DNA from: Paludibacteraceae bacterium
Lineage (GTDB): Bacteria > Bacteroidota > Bacteroidia > Bacteroidales > Paludibacteraceae
Assembly (NCBI GenBank): GCA_016283095.1
Contig: JAEEMG010000005.1
Coordinates: forward strand, 1 to 64,000
Direction: 5' to 3'
Length of the DNA: 64,000 nt
In this document: positions 35,516 to 43,900 of the stretch, in pieces
Numbering within the stretch: position 1 is the first letter of the stretch
How the letters are laid out: every line of letters begins with the position of its first letter
The notes under the pieces: generated by a model
Told to the model about the DNA's origin: nothing
What the model saw: only the letters and a program-made list of their open reading frames with translations
Databases searched by the model: none
Position numbers and translations under genes: made by a program

Positions 35516-36120
35516 TTTCACTCGATTCTCTATTTATGCTTTCTGTAGGTCAAGCACCACTTGATTTACAGTCGTTTGATTGTGGTCGCGAAACAGTGAA
35601 CAACTTTTTTCGTAACGAAGCTCAAACCTACCAAGACGAACTATTCGGGAAAACATACTTTTATATTCATCCCAATAACCCTACCGAAATAGTAGCAGGA
35701 TTCACAGTCGCTAATGCAAGTATTTTTACAAAGCATTTGGGTAACAGCCGTCAAAAAAAGATAGGTTACGAAGTCCATCACCAAAAAGGACTCATCAATT
35801 ATCCAGCTATCTTACTTGCTCAACTTGGAGTTGATATCAAATACAAAGGGAATCATCTAGGAGAGCAAATCATTGAGTTTGTAACCAAATGGTTTACAAA
35901 CAATAGAAATAAATCTGGCTGTCGACATCTAATTGTCGACGCATACAATGAACCTGAATTAATTGATTATTATCAACGCAACGGATTGAATCTTTTCTTT
36001 TCGACAACAGAACAAGAAATGAAATACCGTAATTGGAACAGCGAAAAAGACGGTGAATTAGAAACTAGACTTATGTACAGGGATCTAATCCTACTTCGAC
36101 GCAACTCTTTACGCAAATAA
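35512..36120 (+). CDS. GNAT-family N-acetyltransferase
   Basis: 202 aa. The N-terminal part (FDCGRETVNNFFRNEAQTYQDELFGKTYFYIHP) resembles the tRNA-acetylating GNAT toxins, which typically start with a '...FDCGxxxLNxFLxxxA' segment. The acetyl-CoA loop is in LGVDIKYKGNHLGEQIIEFV (G-x3-G), followed by LIVDAYNEPELIDYYQRNGL. It is translationally coupled to the 67-aa gene. It could be a toxin acetylating aminoacyl-tRNA or an ordinary acetyltransferase; context slightly favours a toxin-antitoxin module. Confidence 0.8.
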   Translation: MISLDSLFMLSVGQAPLDLQSFDCGRETVNNFFRNEAQTYQDELFGKTYFYIHPNNPTEIVAGFTVANASIFTKHLGNSRQKKIGYEVHHQKGLINYPAILLAQLGVDIKYKGNHLGEQIIEFVTKWFTNNRNKSGCRHLIVDAYNEPELIDYYQRNGLNLFFSTTEQEMKYRNWNSEKDGELETRLMYRDLILLRRNSLRK

Positions 36121-36195
36121 GTGAATAAAGAGTACTCTTTCTTATTAGAAATTGTACAAAATACCAAGAGAATCAGTTCATCTACTATAAACAAT

Positions 36196-36225
36196 AAGAG
36201 CCCGGCTTATTTACCGAGCTCTTTT
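36196..36225 (+). terminator. Terminator after the GNAT gene
   Basis: A 10-bp stem with one mismatch (AAGAGCCCGG with CCGAGCTCTT) is followed by T5. It lies between the convergent GNAT and lipoprotein genes. Confidence 0.7.
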
Positions 36226-36249
36226 TGATTTATCTATAAAGAATCTGAA

Positions 36250-37053
36250 TTATTTCCAAGTAAACGTTGCTACCGCATTATTTGCAACAACTTTGACCGG
36301 ATATCCTTCTTCGTCTAAAGTCCACTCTATCTTCTGATTGTTGACTGCGACTGGCAAATTCTTACATTTTTTTCCATATGCGAAAGAAAAATCCATGACA
36401 TTATCAAAGAAGAAAACCAAATCAGATTTGTTTACAATCGGTGTGGAAACAGTTTCATTCGTGTATTCATACACATAATCAGAAGCACCTAATTCCATAG
36501 CAGCTCCATTATGGTTACCGCCATCAGTCACAACACAACTTACAATGTTGCCTTCCTGCCATGTGTATGAATAAGAATAATAACTGCTGTTCTTCTCATC
36601 CACTACAAACTTTGAATTATATTCTTTAATATATCCATTATCATCATAAGAATAGACATGTTTATAACTACCATTGTACGCAGAGTCGCTGGCAATTGAA
36701 TATCCTATATTGAGTTCTCCAGTTGCTGTCTCAACGCCACCCTCAAAAGTAGTCTTGACTAAGCCTTTATAATCATAATCTTCTCTGTAGCCGTTGATGT
36801 CATAAACCTTTATAACTCTGCCTTCAGAATCATATTCGTAATTTAGATTCAGATTGATAGTGTCACGCATCTTTGTATTCATATCAACGCCTACTGTTTG
36901 AAAAGTAGAATAAGCGAGACGTCTCACAGCTGGAACCACAGGAACTGTATCGGTTGGGTTTTGGTCTCTTCTTATCTTTTTGTCATCATCTTTATCTTTA
37001 CATGATGCAAACATACAAAAGAGTATACCGGAAAGTAAAAAAATTTTTTTCAT
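36250..37053 (-). CDS. Lipoprotein with YD-repeat-like sequence, 267 aa
   Basis: From ATG 37053 the product has a clear lipoprotein signal: MKKIFLLSGILFCMFASC followed by KDKDDDKK; the acidic stretch after Cys fits surface export in Bacteroidota. The body has repeats of the kind YEYDSEGRVIKVYDINGY, HVYSYDDNGYIKEYNSK and EWTLDEEGYPVKVVANN. These are the RHS/YD-like beta repeats also seen in DUF4595 proteins. Function unknown. The promoter is probably at 37255-37262, leaving a long leader of about 195 nt. Confidence 0.72.
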   Translation of the reverse strand: MKKIFLLSGILFCMFASCKDKDDDKKIRRDQNPTDTVPVVPAVRRLAYSTFQTVGVDMNTKMRDTINLNLNYEYDSEGRVIKVYDINGYREDYDYKGLVKTTFEGGVETATGELNIGYSIASDSAYNGSYKHVYSYDDNGYIKEYNSKFVVDEKNSSYYSYSYTWQEGNIVSCVVTDGGNHNGAAMELGASDYVYEYTNETVSTPIVNKSDLVFFFDNVMDFSFAYGKKCKNLPVAVNNQKIEWTLDEEGYPVKVVANNAVATFTWK

Positions 37054-37254
37054 TTTATTCTTATATGTCTGTTGCAATCCGATGCAGACTGTTTAATAAA
37101 AAAGAGAGTGTGGACTGCCTGTACGATAAACCTTACAAAACCATAAGAGATACTCACCAAATCATCGCATTTATCACCTTATAGCAATTACCCTATTAAT
37201 AAGACTAATCGGAACAACACCCTCATTAAGTTGTCTTACACTTATATCTGCTTG

Positions 37255-37262
37255 CAAAATTA
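37255..37262 (-). promoter_or_regulatory. -7 box of the YD-repeat lipoprotein gene
   Basis: Minus strand TAATTTTG. Predicted start near 37248, leading to a roughly 195-nt untranslated leader. Confidence 0.4.
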
Positions 37263-37437
37263 TAAAAAAATACAACTCAAAAAGTTATTTATGTTTTTTT
37301 TAATGAGTTGTAAAGATTTTTTAACATACTATCATTGGGCGTTTGATAATAATTTTCAAAACAAAATATGAACGTATTCCATGACTGATTTTCGCATCGT
37401 CGGACAACAACATCAAAATCAAACACTTATATCATTT

Positions 37438-37520
37438 GATTTGACATATACGTCTTGGTCTCATACAAATTCTGATTTGACACACACGTCCGATAGGTAT
37501 GACACACACGTCCGTGTGTC
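37438..37520. repeat. Short direct repeats ending in a palindrome
   Basis: Three spaced copies related to TTGACACACACGTCCG at 37438-37454 (TTGACATATACGTC), 37474-37492 and 37498-37514. The third merges into a 20-bp palindrome that may act as terminator stem or protein-binding site just past the methyltransferase stop. Confidence 0.6.
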
Positions 37521-37536
37521 TCTACGACATGTGATT

Positions 37537-38484
37537 CTATTTTTTCTTTTTCTGCATATTCAACGTGTTTCTTTCCCAAAACACGCCATCATTATATCCT
37601 TGGATATTGGTGTCTGTTTCTGCTTTGCGTAGACGTTTGGCTGCCAACAACGCATATTCTTCGTTGATTTCAACCCCGCAATAGTGTCGTCCTAATTTTT
37701 TCGCCACTACTGATGTTGTGCCACTTCCTAAAAACGGATCGAAGACAATTCCGTCGACAGGACATGACGCCAGAATAAGTTTGGCAATCAATTTCTCCGG
37801 TTTTTGCGTAGGATGGTCCGTATTTTCCGGCATCGACCAATAAGGTATGCTGATGTCATCCCAAAAATTGGAAGGATATGTGAGACGGAATTTTCCTTCA
37901 TCTGTCTCCTCCCAATCCTTGGCTTTACCGTCTTCTTTATATGGAGCCACCACTCTCCTCTTCTGCTTCACCGCCTCAACATCAAAATAGTAATTGTTTT
38001 CATCCGCCACACCAAACCAGATATCTTCCATTGCGTTCTTCCAGTTTGTCTTTGCCCCTCTGCCCTTCTCTCTCTGCCATGTGATGCGGTTTTTAACCAC
38101 AGCACACTCACTCAACACCTGATAAATGGCACTCGTGCATTTCCAGTCACAACAGACATATACACTGCCATTGGGTTTCAGCAACTCCATCACTTTCGGC
38201 AACCAGCTTCTCACGTATTCTATATATGCGGCATCATCCGTTTTTCTGAACTTATTTCCTGCGAAATTCTTCGACAGATTGTAAGGAGGGTCGATAATAA
38301 GCAGATCCACAAAATGCTTGGGCAGAAAATCCAACACTTCGAACAGATCCTGGTTGAATGTCTTGTCGACAGCACCGTCGACAGCACAATTATCCGAGAG
38401 AAAGGATATATCTTTTCTCAATTCTTCACGTTCTTTATCATTCAACGTCATTGTTCGGTTTCTTCCTGCACGCTGTTTCTCCAT
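37537..38484 (-). CDS. Solitary DNA (N4/N6) methyltransferase, beta class
   Basis: 315 aa. The catalytic motif DPPY (LLIIDPPYNLSK, about residue 60) comes before the AdoMet motif (VFDPFLGSGTTSVVA, about 250), the order that defines beta-class amino-methyltransferases. TDHPTQKPEKLIAKLI (motif X region) and GVEINEEYALLAAKRL are also present. DPPY suggests N6-adenine or N4-cytosine methylation; the target is unknown. No restriction endonuclease is adjacent, so it is an orphan. It lies 33 bp after the PBP1C gene and is probably co-transcribed with it. The C-terminus is Lys-rich (NMQKKKK). Confidence 0.88.
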   Translation of the reverse strand: MEKQRAGRNRTMTLNDKEREELRKDISFLSDNCAVDGAVDKTFNQDLFEVLDFLPKHFVDLLIIDPPYNLSKNFAGNKFRKTDDAAYIEYVRSWLPKVMELLKPNGSVYVCCDWKCTSAIYQVLSECAVVKNRITWQREKGRGAKTNWKNAMEDIWFGVADENNYYFDVEAVKQKRRVVAPYKEDGKAKDWEETDEGKFRLTYPSNFWDDISIPYWSMPENTDHPTQKPEKLIAKLILASCPVDGIVFDPFLGSGTTSVVAKKLGRHYCGVEINEEYALLAAKRLRKAETDTNIQGYNDGVFWERNTLNMQKKKK

Positions 38485-38517
38485 AATTCTTTATTTATCG
38501 TCATCTTCTAACGGTTT

Positions 38518-40836
38518 CTATCGCCTGTTCTCCACCCTCACTTCTGCCTTGTCACCATTCTCATCCACAACAGAAATCTTATGTTTTCCCTCCTCCATCT
38601 CAATCTGTAGCTTATGCTCACCGACCGTGGATGAAAGGTATCTGCCATCAATGAACCAGAACACTTCTGTCATAGGTCGTTTGTGGGCCAATTCGAAAAG
38701 CACTCCGTTTTCACTGTCTGATGATTTGCCGACACACGACAGGATTGCTCCATTCTGCGGATATATGAATCCAAGATTACTCTTGCTCTTTTCTCCAATG
38801 AAAACGTCGTTGTAAGGAGGCAATGTGACATATTCTGGATGATTCTTCTTATAGTAATACTCCATGTTGGCCGGCAATGTGAAATATGTGGCGTCAACGC
38901 TTGGATCTTCCATCTTGGCGACGCGATACTTGCCATCCTCAGTCACCTTCACCACATGGTGATACTTACAGACTCCTGAGTTTACACCGTTTGCCGGCAT
39001 CACTTGTGTGACCGGATTCGGGCATTCCAAACTTGCAAGCATTCCAGACTGTCGACAAATTTTCATCTCCGCACCGTCGCTCACTTTAAGATTCGAAAAC
39101 CATTTCTTGCCATCTTTCTTACTATATGTCAGATGGTTGAACACATCAAACATGACTGGTGATGCCGTATGTACTCCCGTCAGCTCTGCCACACCCTGGC
39201 CTTCCGCGTTTCCTGCCCACACGCCCACCACATAACGATGGTCAAAACCGACTGACCAGGCATCTCTCGCTCCGTAGCTCGTACCTGTCTTCCATGCGAT
39301 ATCTCGATAGCCACTGATTTTATACATATCCATATGGTCTAATCGCTCCACTCTCTTCATCGCCTCTATTGTGTGGAATAACGCCGCTTTATCCGTCAAA
39401 ATAAAAGTTTTCTCAAAATCATCGATGGCTGCCGGATTATCCAGATCCTTATTCCTTGATGCGACGGAATACTCGTAATTCCTTGCCATTTTTCCATACG
39501 CGCGAGTGATGTCCAACAATGTGATCTCCGCTCCTCCAAGAATCAATGACAATCCATAGACATCCGCAGTACGGTTGATTGTGGAGAGTCCGCATCTGCG
39601 TAATACCTCGATGAAATGGTCGATTCCATAATCTCTCAACAACAGGACATTAGGGACATTAAGAGACTTGCTCAAAGCTTCAGAAGCGGATACCGCGCCA
39701 CGGAAATCCTTATCATAGTTGTTAGGACGGAATCCGTTGATATTTATCGGCACATCCGGAAGCAACGTATTTGGAAGGATATATCCGTCCTGCAATGCGG
39801 CACAATACAGCAATGGTTTCAGCAAACTTCCTGAACTTCGTCGTGATCTTGCAACATCCACACAAACACCAGCTCTTTTCAACGATGAATTGGCATTTCC
39901 ACAATATGCGATCACATCACCGCTCTGCACGTCAATCACAACAATCGCCAAGTCGTGTATACCATGCACTCTCAACTCATCATTGCGTCGCTTCGCAATC
40001 GACTCCACATCCTTCTGAAGATTAAGGTCGACGGTGGTGCGCACATATTCACCATTGTTTTTCTGGGCATACCACTCCACCAGATGCGGAGCGGCACTCG
40101 GAATCTTATTGGGATTAGACGGCAACGGTTCCTCGATCGCTAGTTCATAATCCCCTTTTGTGATGTCTCCACTTTCGTATAGGGGTTTAAGCAGACGGTT
40201 TCGTTTCTCCATCAGCAACGGTCGTTTCTTTGCAAGGTTGATCATCGACGGTGAGTTTTGCAACACAGCCATCACAGCAGCCTCACCCCACGACAGATTG
40301 TTTCCGTCGTGACCAAGATAACGCCAACATCCAGCCGGGAACCCCACCACATTACCGCCATACGGAGCATGGGCGGCATAAAGCTGGAGAATCTCATGTT
40401 TGGAATATTGTGCCTCTATACGGAATGCAACAAATGCTTCAATCACTTTTTGGATGAAGGTACGCTCCTTTTTGCGACTCATACGCGCCACCTGCATTGT
40501 GATTGTACTGGCGCCACTCTTTATTCTGCCTGCCTCAAAATTCTGTTTGATAGCTCGTGCTATAGCCGACGGACTCACACCTAGATGATGGTAGAAACCT
40601 CTGTCTTCAAACCGCACCAGACATTTGACGTATTTCTCTGGCAATGAATCCTGCAACGGGAATCTCCACTGCTGATCCTGCGATATTCGTGCGCCGATCA
40701 ACTGTCCGTTTCGATCCTCCACAACCGTCGAATAACTGACATCTGAAAACAAACGACACGGCACTATCCATAACCACGTTATGTATATTGCCAACAAACC
40801 AATTAATGAATATTTTATTATTTTCCTACGATTCAT
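38518..40836 (-). CDS. pbpC: Penicillin-binding protein 1C
   Basis: 772 aa, bifunctional peptidoglycan synthase. There is one N-terminal membrane anchor (about 8-28). The GT51 glycosyltransferase domain follows with the catalytic Glu in VRFEDRGFYHHLGVSPSAIAR (about 72). The transpeptidase has SGSLLKP (S-x-x-K), SKSLNVP (S-x-N) and KTGTSYGARDAW (KTG). The C-terminal about 100 residues form the PBP1C-specific Ig-like domain (FWFIDGRYLSSTVGEHKLQIEMEEGKHKISVVD). Pairing with an alpha-2-macroglobulin gene, as here, is well known. The leader carries repeated ACGTCT words. Confidence 0.95.
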   Translation of the reverse strand: MNRRKIIKYSLIGLLAIYITWLWIVPCRLFSDVSYSTVVEDRNGQLIGARISQDQQWRFPLQDSLPEKYVKCLVRFEDRGFYHHLGVSPSAIARAIKQNFEAGRIKSGASTITMQVARMSRKKERTFIQKVIEAFVAFRIEAQYSKHEILQLYAAHAPYGGNVVGFPAGCWRYLGHDGNNLSWGEAAVMAVLQNSPSMINLAKKRPLLMEKRNRLLKPLYESGDITKGDYELAIEEPLPSNPNKIPSAAPHLVEWYAQKNNGEYVRTTVDLNLQKDVESIAKRRNDELRVHGIHDLAIVVIDVQSGDVIAYCGNANSSLKRAGVCVDVARSRRSSGSLLKPLLYCAALQDGYILPNTLLPDVPININGFRPNNYDKDFRGAVSASEALSKSLNVPNVLLLRDYGIDHFIEVLRRCGLSTINRTADVYGLSLILGGAEITLLDITRAYGKMARNYEYSVASRNKDLDNPAAIDDFEKTFILTDKAALFHTIEAMKRVERLDHMDMYKISGYRDIAWKTGTSYGARDAWSVGFDHRYVVGVWAGNAEGQGVAELTGVHTASPVMFDVFNHLTYSKKDGKKWFSNLKVSDGAEMKICRQSGMLASLECPNPVTQVMPANGVNSGVCKYHHVVKVTEDGKYRVAKMEDPSVDATYFTLPANMEYYYKKNHPEYVTLPPYNDVFIGEKSKSNLGFIYPQNGAILSCVGKSSDSENGVLFELAHKRPMTEVFWFIDGRYLSSTVGEHKLQIEMEEGKHKISVVDENGDKAEVRVENRR

Positions 40837-40846
40837 CTACCTACAT

Positions 40847-40913
40847 AAAACGTCTACCAACATTGAACGTCTACGACGTATTCAAACAATATAAACGTCT
40901 GACGACGTATTCA
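40847..40913. repeat. ACGTCT-type direct repeats in the pbpC leader
   Basis: Two near-identical copies, AACGTCTACGACGTATTCA (40866-40884) and AACGTCTGACGACGTATTCA (40894-40913), plus a partial copy at 40847-40855. All lie between the predicted pbpC transcription start (about 40913) and its ATG (40836). Confidence 0.7.
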
Positions 40914-40919
40914 TGCCAA

Positions 40920-40927
40920 CAAATTTA
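40920..40927 (-). promoter_or_regulatory. -7 box of the pbpC-methyltransferase operon
   Basis: Minus strand TAAATTTG; predicted start near 40913, leader about 77 nt. It lies immediately after the alpha-2-macroglobulin terminator. Confidence 0.5.
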
Positions 40928-40933
40928 AACGTC

Positions 40934-40964
40934 AAAAAAGACGGAGATTCCTCCGTCTTTTTTT
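40934..40964 (-). terminator. Terminator between alpha-2-macroglobulin and pbpC
   Basis: A 7-bp GC-rich core stem GACGGAG/CTCCGTC (40940-40946 with 40951-40957) is extended by A/T pairs on both sides, with U runs in either direction. Confidence 0.85.
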
Positions 40965-40984
40965 CGCTTTTATATAACCACTAA

Positions 40985-43900
40985 TTATTCTGAGATCTTG
41001 ACTTTCGACGATGCTGTATGCGCATTTATTTCAGCATCATACATATCCTCGCAAAGTGTCGATGGCACGATGAAATCTCCGCAATATGCCGCACGTAGTT
41101 TCATCTTGAATGTCTTCACTTTATACTTGCTCAAAACAAAATGCCAGATCTTCTTGTCGTCACGCTGGTCAACATAGTCGCAATCGTCATTATCAGAAGC
41201 TATGTCATTCCATGGCTCAAAACCTGATGGCCAAGCATACGTCAACGCCATCAGACGAGAATCCTCTGTTCCTGAGGCATTCTTCACTACAATTCGTGCA
41301 ATAATCTCCGCACCCTGCTTCAAGTTAGCTATAGAGACCTCTTTTCCTGACTCATCCTCATAAACGACACTGATTTCCAAACCTTGGCCACCATTTGACA
41401 ACACTTCTGTTGATGATGGTTTACGTGACAAACAAAGTGTAGCGTAAGTTGTAGATGCATTGTTGTTCTTGACAACACACTCTCCTGCATTAGGATCAAG
41501 TTCAACAATTGGTGTATTCAAAGATGCCTTGCCGGAATTATCTTTCTGAACAGAAGAAGCTACAGTCTTGACAGTCTGTCCTTTCTGAATAACTGTAGTA
41601 TTAGCCGTAGAAGAAAGGACATTGCTCAATCTGTTCATAGCCAACATTGAATATGCAGTCTCGTACGTACAGCTACTCTGCGCATTGTATTTTGCCGCAA
41701 TATATTTTGCGACATCGAATGCCTGCTTGGTATTTCCGCTTATCACCAATGCCTCAAGCCACAAAGCACGGTCTCTCAATCTTGAACCAAATGTCCACTC
41801 TCGACTCCAGTGATAACGGTATGTCTCTATCTTCTCGTCAGTCACTTCACTCAATATTGAAGTCGCAATATTATTCTTTCCGACCAACGAGTAAGCTGAT
41901 GCAAGCAGTATTTTAGATACGATATCCTGACTTGACAGTTTCTCCTTCATCTTATTCATAGCTGCCTCATCCGCCTTCTTAGCCAAAGCCAAAGTATATA
42001 GACGGTATGCCTGCGTAGTGCGGTTTCCATCTTCACGTGCTCTCGACTTTTGGTAACTCAACCATCTGTCATAAACGTCGTCTGGCACTGTATAGCCCTT
42101 GCTTCTTGCCTCTACAAAAACATGTCCAACCATATTTGTGATCCACTCGTTGATTTCGTTATCTCCTGGCCAGTAGACGAAAGCTCCGTTCGACTTCTGA
42201 CGTCCGTAAAGAACTGTCAAATAGTGGTTGATCTCGTTTTGCAATGCCTGTTTCATATCTGGATTAATAAACTTCTCCGCATTCAGATAGAACAACAATC
42301 GGCTCGACACCTGCTCACTACAGCAATATGGATAGTGGATCATCTTCAAGAATGCCGCCTGAACGTCGATATTCGGCATTGGGCTGATTGTCACACAAGC
42401 TTTGTTTGTTGTATTCTTCACAAACGGAGTCCAAGAGAATGAAGTTTGTGAATCTACGACCTGCGACTCGCTGTTTACAATGATTGGTTGTGGATTTCTC
42501 ACCTCGATTGCAATCTCCTCACTTGCCTGCATTGCTCCAGATCCCTTGATCTTAACGTGTGCGATTCCCTCTTTTGTCGGATCACACTTCAAATCAAAGT
42601 AGACAATCTTATCACCTGCAGCTGTGAAATTGACACTCTTTGTGTTTGAGCCAACAATAGAAAGCGGTCCATCAACAGCCACTGTCACTGTTGCGTTCTG
42701 TCCTTGTTTTACAGATGAGAACACGTTAACAGGCAATTTAACATTCTCTCCATTAGTAAGGACTCTAGGAAGTGAGCTCATCACCATCAATGGAGCGGAC
42801 ACTGTAGTTGTCTTCTCTGCGCTACCGTACGACTTATCACCATCACATGCGACAACCATAGTTCGTACGCTACCGACATACATTGGCAACTGAAGTTCAT
42901 GCTCCTTCGTCTCTCCGGCCTTCAATGTGAATGGTCCGATAAACTTAACCACTGGCTTGAATCTCTTTTCCTTCTGAGCCGACTTGTTGATTGAAACGTC
43001 ACCTCCGATACTCAAGATATTCTGGAATACACTTGTCGATGCGCCAACAACGTCGGCATACATATCATATGTATTAACATTAAGAGCCTCTTTTTCATTC
43101 ATACTTGGCCAAGGGTTCGGCGTCTTGAACGATGTTATATCCAACAAACCTTCGTCGACAATAGCTAATGTATAGCTCATCGCTCTGCCATTCTTCTCGC
43201 CCACCTTAACCTTGAATTTTGTCTGTGGACGCAACTCATCAGGCATACCGATTGTAGGGACCAGATGTGATTTTGGATCCTCGACAGTCAACGACTTGAC
43301 TCCATACTTACGGATCGGTTTTCCATCCGCCGAAACAGCATGCGGATTTATCAAACTTGTCGAAACATACACATTAGGTGTCATCTCCTTTGTGATCTTG
43401 ATTGTATATTTGCTTACAACGTCTGATGCAGACACCCATTCTCTTGACAACACCTTATTTCCGCTTTCAATTGATACAAGAGCTCTTGCTCCCTTCGCCG
43501 CAGGAATATAGACAACAGCATCGTCGCCAACATTATAAGTCTCCTTATCTGTTGAAAGCATCAACATCGTTGATGATGTTGCGTCTTCCTTATTGCTCAT
43601 ACCACGAGACGATGGCCAATCAATCAAGATCGTACCTCCAGTAGTATGATTGCCTTCCTCATCAGACACAATAACCAAGAATCTACCCCACTCTGGATAG
43701 TTGATTCTGAATGGAACTGTTGCCACTCCTCCATTAGTATTCATCGTGCCTTCTGCAACTGGCTTATTATGTTTGCCTGAAACAAAATCTCGAAGATATT
43801 TACTGTTGTACTCACTCCACCAACGCCATTCCAACTTGAAGATACGGTATTTAAGCTTTGTATTTGTCTTCTTGCCATTCTCGTCAACAACAACCACATT

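Larger units (their letters stand above)
37054..37536. other. Gene-free region with promoter and tandem repeats
   Basis: It contains the promoter of the lipoprotein gene (37255-37262) and, towards the methyltransferase 3' end, three direct repeats of the type GA(T)TTGACACACACGTCCG (37438-37454 divergent copy, 37474-37492, 37498-37514). The last copy extends into the palindrome GACACAC-n6-GTGTGTC at 37501-37520. Confidence 0.55.

Noticed and set aside
37438-37520. CRISPR-like short repeats
   Set aside because: Only three imperfect copies with unequal short spacers and no cas genes.
40847-40913. CRISPR-like repeats before pbpC
   Set aside because: Two full copies only, spacing 9 bp, inside a gene leader.
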